Of a stretch of 64,000 nucleotides of DNA, positions 18,665 through 26,514 are shown in pieces. The notes under the pieces are model-generated. The model made no database searches. It saw nothing but the letters and a program-made list of their open reading frames with translations, and had not been told where the DNA came from. Position numbers and translations under genes: made by a program. This DNA comes from Persephonella hydrogeniphila (GTDB taxonomy: Bacteria; Aquificota; Aquificia; Aquificales; Hydrogenothermaceae), in assembly GCF_900215515.1 (NCBI RefSeq), contig NZ_OBEI01000004.1:1-64000 (forward strand), in the 5' to 3' direction. Numbering within the stretch: the stretch's first letter is position 1; the number at the start of each line of letters is the position of its first letter.

Positions 18665-19234
18665 TTATGGATCTATTTCTAATTTTCTGTATTTTTTTTG
18701 ATACTCTTCAAAAACATCTCCACCGTACATATCGTTTGCTACTATCACGGGGAAATCCTCAAAATACAGCTTTCTTATTGCTTCAGGGCCTAAATCCTCA
18801 TAGGCTATTATCTCAGAAGATTTAATATGCTTTGATAAAAGAGCCGCCGTTCCTCCATAGGCGGCAAAGTAAACAGCTCTGTATTTTTTTAGTGCTTCCT
18901 TAACCTCTGGCCCTCTCCATCCTTTCCCTATAGTTCCTTTCAATCCAAGCTCGTGAAGTTTTGGAGTGTATTTGTCCATCCGGTATGCTGTTGTCGGTCC
19001 GGCAGAGCCTATAACCTGCCCTGGTTTTGGAGGGGTAGGACCGACATAGTAAATTACCTGACCTTTTATATCAAAGGGAAGTTTACCTGTTTTTTCGTAT
19101 TCTTCTAACATTCTTTTATGGGCTGCATCCCTTGCTGTATAAACATAACCGCTAAGGAGAACTCTATCTCCAACCTTTAAATCTTCAATAATTTCATCGG
19201 TAAGAGGTGTTGTTATCCTTTTTACTTCTGACAT
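18665..19234 (-). CDS. Class I fumarate hydratase, beta subunit
   Basis: A 189-residue protein matching the C-terminal domain of class I (Fe-S) fumarases. [20 protein letters not shown], the TTAYRMD segment and [11 protein letters not shown] are family signatures. Two-subunit class I enzymes are typical of archaea and deep-branching bacteria, whereas E. coli FumA is a fusion. The enzyme dehydrates malate to fumarate in the reductive direction. It starts 12 bases after the alpha subunit. Confidence 0.9.
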   Translation of the reverse strand: MSEVKRITTPLTDEIIEDLKVGDRVLLSGYVYTARDAAHKRMLEEYEKTGKLPFDIKGQVIYYVGPTPPKPGQVIGSAGPTTAYRMDKYTPKLHELGLKGTIGKGWRGPEVKEALKKYRAVYFAAYGGTAALLSKHIKSSEIIAYEDLGPEAIRKLYFEDFPVIVANDMYGGDVFEEYQKKYRKLEIDP

Positions 19235-19246
19235 TCTTTTTCCCCT

Positions 19247-20092
19247 TTATATTTCTATCTCATTGTGTCTGTTTGCATGGCATTGAATATTTACTGCCAC
19301 AGGAAGTGAAGCTATATGAACAGGTGCAATCTCTATCTTTACATCAACTGCCGTTACTGTTCCTCCAAAACCGAGGGGACCAACACCAAGCTGATTTGCA
19401 AGACCTAAGAGTTCCTCTTCAAGCATAGCTATTCTCGGATCCGGGTGTCTTTCTCCTATAGGTCTGAAAAGGGCTTTTTTTGCAAGAACTGCAGAATAAT
19501 CAAACGTCCCTCCAATACCAACACCTACTGTAAAAGGTGGACAGGCATTTGGACCGGCATTTGCTATAGTCTTCAGGACGAATTTCTTAACACCCTCAAG
19601 CCCATCTGCAGGCTTAAGCATTGCCTGTCTGCTCTGGTTTTCTGAACCACCACCTTTTGCGGCAAATTTTATCTTTATTTTATCTCCCGGTACAATGTCA
19701 AAATATATAAGGGCAGGGGTGTTATCTCCTGTATTTTTTCTCTCAAAAACAGGATCAAAAGCGAGGGATGCTCTCAGATAACCTTCCTTTGTTGCCTGTC
19801 TTACACCTTCATTAATAGCATCTTTTATACTTCCACCTGTTATATGTACATCCTGCCCTATCTCCACAAAAAAGACAGGGTATCCTGTATCCTGACAGTA
19901 GGCAACTTTTTCTGTTGATGCTACTTTTGAGTTCTCAAGAATTGTGTTTATTATCTCTTTACCTACAGGAGATTCTTCAAACTCTTTTGCTGTCTCAAGT
20001 GCTTTTACAAAATCCTCAGGCAGGTTATACTCTGCATCCATAACCATTTTTTTAACTTTTTCTGTGATCTCACTTACATTTATCTCTCTCAT
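19247..20092 (-). CDS. Class I fumarate hydratase, alpha subunit
   Basis: A 281-residue subunit carrying the [4Fe-4S] cluster. The three expected Cys are C66 (VAYCQDTG), C184 (NACPPFTVGVG) and C271 (VNIQCHANRH). KGGGSENQS is the conserved substrate-region motif. L(+)-tartrate dehydratase alpha subunits are close relatives, but the mdh and sucCD neighbours favour fumarase. It begins one base after the mdh stop. Confidence 0.9.
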   Translation of the reverse strand: MREINVSEITEKVKKMVMDAEYNLPEDFVKALETAKEFEESPVGKEIINTILENSKVASTEKVAYCQDTGYPVFFVEIGQDVHITGGSIKDAINEGVRQATKEGYLRASLAFDPVFERKNTGDNTPALIYFDIVPGDKIKIKFAAKGGGSENQSRQAMLKPADGLEGVKKFVLKTIANAGPNACPPFTVGVGIGGTFDYSAVLAKKALFRPIGERHPDPRIAMLEEELLGLANQLGVGPLGFGGTVTAVDVKIEIAPVHIASLPVAVNIQCHANRHNEIEI

Positions 20093-20093
20093 C

Positions 20094-21092
20094 TTATATC
20101 AGCCCCAGTTCCTTTATTCTTTCTATCCCTGATTTTACAGACCTAACAGAAGATTCCCACAGCTTTTTCTCTTCTTCTGTAAAATCAAGTTTTATTACCT
20201 CCTCAACACCATGGGCTCCAAGTTTTACAGGAATTCCTATACATACATCTTCTACATGGTAATGCTCTGCAGCTTCTCCCTCTAAGAATACTGAGCAAGG
20301 GAGTATCTCTTTTTTATCTCTGAGAATCGCATCTACCATTTCCACCACAGATGCTCCAGGGGCATGGTACGCAGAAGTTCCCATAAGGGAAACAATCTCA
20401 CCACCACCAAATTTTGTTCTTTCTACTATCTCTTTTAATCTTTCCTCAGAAATCAGTTTGGTTAAAGGTTCTCCTCCTACATTTGATACAGATAAGAGAG
20501 GAACCATATCATCCCCGTGACTACCTAAAACATAGGCATTAATATTTTTTACAGAAACTTTAAGTTCCATAGACAAAAACGCCTTGAATCTCGCTGTATC
20601 GAGAACTCCAGCCATTCCCATGACTCTTTCTTTAGGAAACCCTGTTATTCTGTATGCAGCATATGTTAAAACATCTACAGGATTTGAAACTACTATAACA
20701 ATAGATTCAGGAGCATACTTTGCAATTCTTTCTGATATTGTTCTTATTATTCCTACATTTTTAGATAAAAGGTCATCTCTACTCATTCCTGGCCTTCTGG
20801 GAAATCCGGCAGTCACTACAACAATATCAGAACCTTCAAGTGATTCGTAACCTTCTCCTTCTGGCGTTACAGTAAAGCCTTCAACCTCAACATCACAGTC
20901 AATGGCTGCAGCCATCTGTTTTATATCAAGGGCTTTTCCTTTAACTACCTCATATACCTTATCTCCTTCTTTCCTTGCAAGGTCAAACATCCTCACATTT
21001 GCTATCTCTTTAATAGCTATAAGATTAGCAACATGCTCCCCAACATTTCCAGCCCCCACTACAGATACAACAGGTCTTTTATACTCTCCCAT
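20094..21092 (-). CDS. mdh: Malate dehydrogenase (LDH-like)
   Basis: A 332-residue NAD(P)-dependent dehydrogenase. The nucleotide motif GAGNVG is at 13-18 with an acidic D37 favouring NAD. The mobile-loop Arg lie in FPRRPGMSRDD and the catalytic His is H192 in LGSHGDD. The two Arg of the loop support malate/oxaloacetate over lactate. It is the first gene of the reductive-TCA operon. The start follows GGAGG. Confidence 0.92.
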   Translation of the reverse strand: MGEYKRPVVSVVGAGNVGEHVANLIAIKEIANVRMFDLARKEGDKVYEVVKGKALDIKQMAAAIDCDVEVEGFTVTPEGEGYESLEGSDIVVVTAGFPRRPGMSRDDLLSKNVGIIRTISERIAKYAPESIVIVVSNPVDVLTYAAYRITGFPKERVMGMAGVLDTARFKAFLSMELKVSVKNINAYVLGSHGDDMVPLLSVSNVGGEPLTKLISEERLKEIVERTKFGGGEIVSLMGTSAYHAPGASVVEMVDAILRDKKEILPCSVFLEGEAAEHYHVEDVCIGIPVKLGAHGVEEVIKLDFTEEEKKLWESSVRSVKSGIERIKELGLI

Positions 21093-21104
21093 GGCCGCCT
21101 CCGG

Positions 21105-21132
21105 TTGTTTATTGACTAAATTAGTCTATAAT
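21105..21132 (+). promoter_or_regulatory. Promoter for fliJ-motE genes
   Basis: TTGTTT (21105-21110) is 16 bases from a perfect TATAAT (21127-21132) on the plus strand. Its -10 overlaps the divergent mdh -10 (21123-21128) by two bases, so RNA polymerase could not occupy both promoters at once. The predicted transcript starts about 40 bases before the fliJ-like ATG. Confidence 0.55.
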
Positions 21133-21169
21133 TTATCAAAAACTTTGTCAAACAGTGTTTGATTTTTTA
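21123..21169 (-). promoter_or_regulatory. mdh-operon promoter with perfect dyad
   Basis: Minus-strand TTGACA (21146-21151) and TAGACT (21123-21128) are 17 bases apart. A perfect 15-bp dyad TCAAACACTGTTTGA (7-1-7 arms; plus 21148-21162) overlaps the -35. The stretch 21151-21169 is almost identical to one before korA at 10303-10321. A shared regulator of the two reductive-TCA units is the simplest reading; the protein is unknown. Confidence 0.58.
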
Positions 21170-21180
21170 TTATTAATAAG

Positions 21181-21582
21181 ATGGATGTATTGCAGGGATT
21201 TATAAAAAAACTTACCCACGAGATAAATAAAGAAAGACAGAACCTTTCTTTAATAGAGGAAGAGATAGCCCAGCTTAACAGGAAAAAGAACGATCTTTTA
21301 CAGAGATATTCGGAAATTGAAAACACAGATTTTTCAGATGCAATCTCTGTATCTCTAAAATTCAGGAGCCTTTCTCAGATACTCAAGGATATAAAACAGA
21401 TAGAAACCAAAATTGAAAAACTCCAGAATGATGCAGATAATATCCGTTTAAAAATAAAGGAAAAAAATGCCGAAAAAAAAGCAATCCAGAATTACCGGAA
21501 AAAACTTAAAAAAGAGAAAGATATTGAGGAACTCAAAAAAGAAACACAGCTTATTGATGAGATTTTTAATAGGAAACGTTAG
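21181..21582 (+). CDS. FliJ-like coiled-coil protein
   Basis: A 133-residue, highly charged, nearly all-helical protein with heptad patterns throughout (two helices, about 5-55 and 60-130). Size and composition match FliJ, the stalk-like chaperone of the flagellar ATPase FliI. FliJ is poorly conserved, so the call rests on the overlapping motE-like gene, an arrangement seen next to fliI in other bacteria. Here fliI is in another operon. The start has only a weak ribosome-binding site. Confidence 0.6.
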   Translation: MDVLQGFIKKLTHEINKERQNLSLIEEEIAQLNRKKNDLLQRYSEIENTDFSDAISVSLKFRSLSQILKDIKQIETKIEKLQNDADNIRLKIKEKNAEKKAIQNYRKKLKKEKDIEELKKETQLIDEIFNRKR

Positions 21583-22024
21583 TTTATTACTTTTGTTCTC
21601 CATAGCAAAGGGAGAAACCAATACCGTATCTCCTTCAAAGCTTGAGATAGATAGAGAGATCAAAAGATTGGAAAAATTAAGAGAAGAGATAAAAAATCTT
21701 ATTTCAAAAAATCAGAAACTGCTGAAAAAAATAGAAGAAGAAAAGAAAAAGCTTGCAGAAGAAAGGAAAAAATTTGAAGAAGAGCTAAAAAAAATAGAAA
21801 AGGAACGATACAAAAAACTTGCAAAAGTGTTTGAAAAAGCCGTTGATGAAGATCCTGAACTTGCTGCAGAAAGAATATCAAAAATGGATCCTGTAAAAGC
21901 GGCATACATCGTTTACAATATGAAAGAATCAAAAGCAGGAGTCCTTATGGATTATGTAGATCCAAAACAGGCGTCAAAAATTGTAAAAATCATCTCTCAA
22001 ATCAAAAAAAGAAATAAAAATTAA
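21557..22024 (+). CDS. MotE-like periplasmic coiled-coil protein
   Basis: A 155-residue protein. The ATG at 21557 gives a signal peptide or anchor (MRFLIGNVSLLLLFSIAKG); an earlier in-frame start would bury it behind 30 basic residues, so it is rejected. A lysine/glutamate coiled coil (about 35-95) leads to a C-terminal MgtE-N-like helical domain (about 100-150: AERISKMDPVKAAYIVYNM, VDPKQASKIVKII). This is the MotE/COG3334 layout, a stator or motor-associated protein. It overlaps the fliJ-like gene by 26 bases in another frame. Confidence 0.7.
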   Translation: MRFLIGNVSLLLLFSIAKGETNTVSPSKLEIDREIKRLEKLREEIKNLISKNQKLLKKIEEEKKKLAEERKKFEEELKKIEKERYKKLAKVFEKAVDEDPELAAERISKMDPVKAAYIVYNMKESKAGVLMDYVDPKQASKIVKIISQIKKRNKN

Positions 22025-22066
22025 TAAAAATCTGATAGAATTAACAAAAAAAACTGGAGGAACAAG

Positions 22067-22597
22067 ATGGCCTACATAAAACTTCCTGAATTAGAAGATA
22101 TGGATCCAGAAATACAAAAACTTGCCAGAGAAATTCTTGAAAAAACAGGGAAATTAGGGGAGATTTTCAAACTTCTTGCCATAAGAAAAGATATTTACTT
22201 TATGACAGATAACTGTGTTAAAACCCTTTTACTTAATGAAACGGAGCTTCCTTACTCTACAAAAGAAAGAATCGCCCTTTTGATATCAAAAGAAAATAAC
22301 TGTCCAATGTGTGTAGATGTTCATAAAAATATAGCTAAAATGTTAGGAATGTCTGAAGAGCAGATTGAGGAAACACTGAAAGGGGTTGATTATATAAATG
22401 CATCAGAAGAGGAAAAAGAGCTGCTCAGGTTCTGTATAAGGGCATCTAAAAAAGATAATTATAAGATAACAAAAGAGGAGTTAGATAAAGTTTTAAACTT
22501 AGGTTACTCAGTAAGTCAGGTATTTGAGGCTATAACAATTACAGCTTACTTTAATTACATAAACACACTTTCTAATGTTTTTGGATTAGGAAAGTAA
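22067..22597 (+). CDS. AhpD/carboxymuconolactone-decarboxylase-like protein
   Basis: A 176-residue all-helical protein with the AhpD core CPMCVDVH (C79, C82, H86), the CxxC plus His pattern of peroxide-reducing AhpD-like enzymes. This supports a thiol-based peroxidase or disulfide reductase role rather than aromatic decarboxylation. GGAGG precedes the ATG. The last 12 bases overlap the 3' end of flhB on the other strand, so convergent transcripts would be antisense there. Substrate is unknown. Confidence 0.78.
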   Translation: MAYIKLPELEDMDPEIQKLAREILEKTGKLGEIFKLLAIRKDIYFMTDNCVKTLLLNETELPYSTKERIALLISKENNCPMCVDVHKNIAKMLGMSEEQIEETLKGVDYINASEEEKELLRFCIRASKKDNYKITKEELDKVLNLGYSVSQVFEAITITAYFNYINTLSNVFGLGK

Positions 22598-23641
22598 ACC
22601 TTTCTGCTTATAAATTCTGGCAAGGATTTTTGCTATGGCTACATAAAACTTTTCCGGTATAAAATCTCCCACCTCGACACTTGCATACAGAGCCCTTGCC
22701 AGAGGTGGATCTTCTACTATAGGTACATCATGTCTTTTGGCAATCTCTTTTATCTTTTCTGCAATCAGATTTTTTCCTTTGGCTACAACCTTAGGGGCAT
22801 TCATTTTCCCTTTTTCGTATATAAGAGCCACAGCATAGTGATCAGGGTTAGTTATAACAACATCTGCCTTGGGCACTTCTGCCATCATCCTCATCATCGC
22901 CATTTCCCTTTGTTTCTTTCTGATGGCAGCTTTTATCTGAGGGTTTCCCTCATACATCTTTCTCTCTTCTTTAATCTCATGTTTTGACATCTTTATATTC
23001 TCTTCATACTCCCACCTTCTATAAATAAAATCAATAACGGCAATCGGTATAGAAACAAGAGCAAAAGCAAGAACAAGCATAAGCGTGTATTTAAAAAGAA
23101 AATATATCTCGTGGGTTATAGGTATAAAAGACATGTTGAAAGACTCGTTTATTATCTTCATCACCAGAAAATAACCTACAGCAGATGCAAATAGAAGTTT
23201 CAAAAGATTTCTTACAAGCTCAAAAGCTGTTTTTAGAGATACAAGCCTCCCTAATCCTTTTATAACATCAAGTCTTTCAATTTTAGGGGTAAGAGCCTTA
23301 CTGGAAAATAAAAAACCAAACTGAGCTACATTAGAAAAAATACCTACAGCAAGAAGAACAACGAAAACAGGAGACAGGAGTATCAGAATAACCTTTATTG
23401 TATACGAGACAAAACCACCATTCTCCTCAGGTAGTAAATACAATGGATCAGAAAATGTATGTCTGAAATATTCAGAAAGTATATTGTAAGAGTAAGGTAT
23501 GTATGCGATAAGAACGAGAAATGTGACAAAAAGTGTTGCAGCAATTGGGATATCCTGACTTTTTGCTACCTGCCCCTCTTCCCGTGCTTTTTGGCGGCGA
23601 CGGGGCGTCGCCTTTTCCGTTTTACTCGGATCTTTTGCCAT
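22586..23641 (-). CDS. flhB: Flagellar export switch protein FlhB
   Basis: A 351-residue export-gate component. The N-terminal TKTEKATPRR-like start (KDPSKTEKATPRRRQKAREEGQ) and four membrane segments (about 31-53, 83-105, 145-165, 183-205) precede the cytoplasmic domain. The autocleavage site is NPDH at 265-268, where most FlhB have NPTH; the essential Asn-Pro is kept. It controls the switch from rod/hook to filament export. It is the last gene of the fliK-flhB operon, and its ATG adjoins the fliR stop. Confidence 0.93.
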   Translation of the reverse strand: MAKDPSKTEKATPRRRQKAREEGQVAKSQDIPIAATLFVTFLVLIAYIPYSYNILSEYFRHTFSDPLYLLPEENGGFVSYTIKVILILLSPVFVVLLAVGIFSNVAQFGFLFSSKALTPKIERLDVIKGLGRLVSLKTAFELVRNLLKLLFASAVGYFLVMKIINESFNMSFIPITHEIYFLFKYTLMLVLAFALVSIPIAVIDFIYRRWEYEENIKMSKHEIKEERKMYEGNPQIKAAIRKKQREMAMMRMMAEVPKADVVITNPDHYAVALIYEKGKMNAPKVVAKGKNLIAEKIKEIAKRHDVPIVEDPPLARALYASVEVGDFIPEKFYVAIAKILARIYKQKGLLS

Positions 23642-24418
23642 CTATTTTCCCATTATACCGATAGCTTTTATATAGTTTTCGGCAAAATGGTTTATAACTG
23701 AAACAGAGAAATAAATTACAAGTGATGTTCCTACAGCAAGGGTAGCAAGTCCAACAAAAATCTGGAGGGGAAGACCTACTATAAAGACATTTATCTGGGG
23801 TATAAGACGATTTATCAGAGCAAGGGCTACATTAACCATAAACAGAATTAGAACAAAGGGAAATGCCATTTTGAATGCAAGATAAAAAAGAAGCGGGGCT
23901 TCCTTCAGAAGGTAGACAAATATATCCACATTGAAAGAAGTCTGCCCAACAGGAATTAATTTAAAACTCATTACCATACCACCAATTACCATTTTGTAAG
24001 CTCCGGTGACGAAAAAGAGCAGGTAAAACAGAAGTATGAAAAATCTATCAAGAACAGAAATCTGACCAAAAGTAGGATCAAAAACATTAACAATGGTAAA
24101 ACCCATAAAATAGCTTATCAGTTCTGCCGCATAAGAAAAAGCAGCTATAAAGATATTTACAACAAGCCCCAGTAAAAATCCTATTAAAAGCTCCCGCAAC
24201 ACAAGAAGGGTGTAATGAAGAAGAGAGAAGTTTTCTACAGGAAACTTCAGATCAAAGATAGACATAAAGAAAAATGAAAAGGCTATAACAAGCATAATTC
24301 TTATGTTTAACGGGATAAGGGCTGTATTAAGAAGTGGAAATCCCAAGAATATACCAACAACTCTTGACATAACAAGACCAAGTGCAACAGCCATATCAGG
24401 AGTAATTAGAGGATTCAT
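23642..24418 (-). CDS. fliR: Flagellar export protein FliR
   Basis: A 258-residue protein with about six hydrophobic segments, of normal FliR length. Recognisable features are the N-terminal GLVMSRVVGIFLGFPLL and the LRELLIGFLLGLVVN segment. FliR joins FliP and FliQ in the export gate inside the MS ring. It lies between fliQ and flhB with gaps of four bases or less, the conserved order. Confidence 0.92.
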   Translation of the reverse strand: MNPLITPDMAVALGLVMSRVVGIFLGFPLLNTALIPLNIRIMLVIAFSFFFMSIFDLKFPVENFSLLHYTLLVLRELLIGFLLGLVVNIFIAAFSYAAELISYFMGFTIVNVFDPTFGQISVLDRFFILLFYLLFFVTGAYKMVIGGMVMSFKLIPVGQTSFNVDIFVYLLKEAPLLFYLAFKMAFPFVLILFMVNVALALINRLIPQINVFIVGLPLQIFVGLATLAVGTSLVIYFSVSVINHFAENYIKAIGIMGK

Positions 24419-24422
24419 CTTT

Positions 24423-24692
24423 CTACGATATATACACTATCAGATTTTTTAAAAGTTCCTGTGTAAAATCAACGAGTTTTCTGAAAATCCACGAACCAAA
24501 TATTATCAGAGCTAAGATGGTAGCAACAATCTTGGGGATAAAAGTGAGGGTCATCTCATGTATCTGGGTTGCAGCCTGAAATATACTTATAAGAAGACCG
24601 ACTATAAATGCAATCAGTATAACCGGAGCTCCAACTATCAAAGCTGTGTAAAGCATCTGCTGTACAAGTGTTATACTCTGATCTAAACTCAT
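24423..24692 (-). CDS. fliQ: Flagellar export protein FliQ
   Basis: An 89-residue protein with two transmembrane helices (about 14-38 and 50-74). GAPVILIAFIVGLLISIFQA and ATQIHEMTLTFIPKI are the typical FliQ signature. It is a small helical-hairpin subunit of the export gate, one base after fliP. Confidence 0.94.
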   Translation of the reverse strand: MSLDQSITLVQQMLYTALIVGAPVILIAFIVGLLISIFQAATQIHEMTLTFIPKIVATILALIIFGSWIFRKLVDFTQELLKNLIVYIS

Positions 24693-24693
24693 C

Positions 24694-25410
24694 TTACCAC
24701 CTGTACCCCTGTATAAGTGCCTTTGTTAAAAGCTCAAAACCATCAGCAAGGACAAAAAGTATCAATTTAAAAGGAAGAGATATAAGCATAGGAGGAATCA
24801 TCATCATACCCATAGACATAAGAATGCTTGCAACAAGAAGGTCTATTATCAAAAACGGCAAAAATATTATAAAAACTATCTCAAAGGCTGTTTTAATCTC
24901 ACTTATCATAAATGCAGGTATCAGAGAGATCATACTGACATCTTCAGGTTTCGCAGGTTTTTCCCCTGCAATATCTAAAAATAATTTCAGATCTTCTTTT
25001 CTTGTATTGTTAATCATAAATTTCTTTACAGGCTGTTTTGCTTTTTCTAAAGCTTCCATATCTCCTATCTCTTTTTTTAGATAAGGCTGGAGGGCATTTT
25101 TGTTTATATCCTCAAAAACAGGCTTCATCACAAAAAAAGTAAGGAAAAGAGACAGAGCTACAATAACCTGATTTGGAGGTGATTGGGGAATACCAAGGGC
25201 ATGCCTGAGAAGGGAAAGAACAATAACTATTCTGACAAAAGATGTAAGGGCTATCAGTATAGAAGGTGCAAGACTGAGTATGGTTATAAGAAAAAGTATT
25301 TTCAGTGTTATATCAAGGTTATTTAATTGGGCAAGTGTGTCGGAAACAGCATCTGCATAAGATACCTGTGAAAAAAGTATAAAACTAATTACCGTCAGAA
25401 ATACTTTCAT
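24694..25410 (-). CDS. fliP: Flagellar export protein FliP
   Basis: A 238-residue protein from the ATG at 25410. It starts with a signal peptide (KVFLTVISFILFSQVSYA), as FliP characteristically does, and contains LTSFVRIVIVLSLLRHALG and PPMLISLPFKLILFVLADG. A TTG 30 bases earlier is in frame but would add a basic extension before the signal. Export-gate core subunit. It overlaps the fliO-like gene by 26 bases. Confidence 0.93.
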   Translation of the reverse strand: MKVFLTVISFILFSQVSYADAVSDTLAQLNNLDITLKILFLITILSLAPSILIALTSFVRIVIVLSLLRHALGIPQSPPNQVIVALSLFLTFFVMKPVFEDINKNALQPYLKKEIGDMEALEKAKQPVKKFMINNTRKEDLKLFLDIAGEKPAKPEDVSMISLIPAFMISEIKTAFEIVFIIFLPFLIIDLLVASILMSMGMMMIPPMLISLPFKLILFVLADGFELLTKALIQGYRW

Positions 25411-25693
25411 TTTCAGCTTTAATATCTCCCTCTTCTTCAAGCCTGTCCCATTTCTCTATTATACTGAGATTTTTATCATCAAAAGACAGAAAGTAATACT
25501 TACTATTTGCCCTCACTACAGCAAGACCTTTATTTTTCCCAATATATCTGATCTCTTTAATCTGTATTAAACCTTTTTGACCTGGTAAAATTCCTTTTCC
25601 ATATCTGTTGATTATGTAGTAGATAGAGTATATAAGAACTATAACTATTACCAGCGATGATAAAACTCTGAGAAAGTCTGAGTACTCAAGCAA
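25385..25693 (-). CDS. FliO-like flagellar assembly protein
   Basis: A 102-residue protein with one N-terminal transmembrane helix (about 8-29) and a small basic cytoplasmic domain containing YIGKNKGLAVVRANSKYYFLSF, the beta-rich pattern of FliO. FliO helps assemble the FliP ring. The gene lies between fliN and fliP, its standard place, overlapping both. Sequence alone would not be decisive; position raises confidence. Confidence 0.72.
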   Translation of the reverse strand: MLEYSDFLRVLSSLVIVIVLIYSIYYIINRYGKGILPGQKGLIQIKEIRYIGKNKGLAVVRANSKYYFLSFDDKNLSIIEKWDRLEEEGDIKAENESISDGN

Positions 25694-25964
25694 GGTCTAC
25701 CACCCGAATTGCGTATTTTTCATTAACTACAACAAGCTCACCGATGGCAAATAACTGTCCTCTCAGGTATATCTCCAGATAATCCTCAATATGCTTGTCT
25801 AACTTTATGATATCCCCTTCTTTTAGTCTGAGTATGTCTATGAAATTTTTTGTAGTTCTCCCCACTTCTCCGGTAAGTTTAAGGGTTATATCGTGAAGAA
25901 AGGATATATCCAGTTCTTCCTCAACCGTACTATTAAGCTGTTTTTCATCTTTTTTTTCTTCCAT
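25686..25964 (-). CDS. Short FliN-type C-ring protein (SpoA domain)
   Basis: A 92-residue protein. After an acidic N-terminus (1-20) comes a single SpoA domain (about 22-91): FLHDITLKLTGEVGRTTKNF, ILRLKEGDIIKLDKHIEDYLEIYLRGQL and IGELVVVNEKYAIRVVDL. This is FliN-like but minimal. A second, longer FliN follows fliM at 47014-47571, so the genome has two FliN paralogues. It sits where fliN or fliMN usually sits, between fliL and fliO. Confidence 0.82.
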   Translation of the reverse strand: MEEKKDEKQLNSTVEEELDISFLHDITLKLTGEVGRTTKNFIDILRLKEGDIIKLDKHIEDYLEIYLRGQLFAIGELVVVNEKYAIRVVDLA

Positions 25965-25966
25965 CT

Positions 25967-26476
25967 TTAAGCTGTCTGTATCACAAAGTCCGTAAAGTAA
26001 ACATTTTTAACTCCCCCAAGGGGAAGAATAGCGTTGACACGTCTGAGTATCTCTTCCTTTAGTCTCTCTACTCCCTCTGCTGTTCTCAACTCTCTGGAAG
26101 TTTTTGTGAGAAGAAGGGTGGTAATACTGTCTTTTATCTGGGGAAGCCTTTTTTCAACTTCCTGTTTAACCTGTTCATTCTCTATTTCCAGAATAACTGT
26201 TACCTTCAGGTATCTATCTGCATCCTTGTCTGCCAGATTAACAACAAATGTACCAACCTCAAACATTATTCCTATATTTTCAACGTTCCTGATCTCTTCC
26301 TGTATTTTCTCTGCCTTATTCTCTTCCTGTTTTTCTTTCTGTTTATCAAGAACGAGAAATTTGTAAGCTGCTCCTCCTCCACCACCAATAAGAAGTAAAA
26401 GAACAACCAAAAGGATGAGGAGCTTTTTCTTCCCTCCTTTCGGCTGTTCTTCCTGTTCTTTTGTTTCTTCTGCCAT
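25967..26476 (-). CDS. fliL: Flagellar basal-body protein FliL
   Basis: A 169-residue single-pass protein. A charged cytoplasmic N-terminus leads to a transmembrane helix (about 18-40), a charged linker and a periplasmic stomatin-like domain (about 68-169: LADKDADRYLKVTVILEIE, RLPQIKDSITTLLLTKTSREL). FliL rings the stator and supports torque. It begins 38 bases after flgE and ends two bases before the short fliN. Confidence 0.9.
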   Translation of the reverse strand: MAEETKEQEEQPKGGKKKLLILLVVLLLLIGGGGGAAYKFLVLDKQKEKQEENKAEKIQEEIRNVENIGIMFEVGTFVVNLADKDADRYLKVTVILEIENEQVKQEVEKRLPQIKDSITTLLLTKTSRELRTAEGVERLKEEILRRVNAILPLGGVKNVYFTDFVIQTA

Positions 26477-26514
26477 TCAGTTCTCCATGGAGGCTTTTTT
26501 TACATTATAAACGG

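Noticed and set aside
21467-21556. Upstream start for the motE-like gene, giving a 30-residue basic extension
   Set aside because: The extension is the out-of-frame reading of the fliJ-like gene and would place a signal peptide internally.
22586-22597. Overlap of the AhpD-like gene with flhB as evidence of a wrong stop or frameshift
   Set aside because: Both proteins have normal ends and the overlap is a simple 12-base tail-to-tail convergence.
26483-26492. CTCCATGGAG palindrome before fliL as a hairpin or terminator
   Set aside because: Only a 4-bp stem with a 2-base loop could form; it simply contains the fliL ribosome-binding site.
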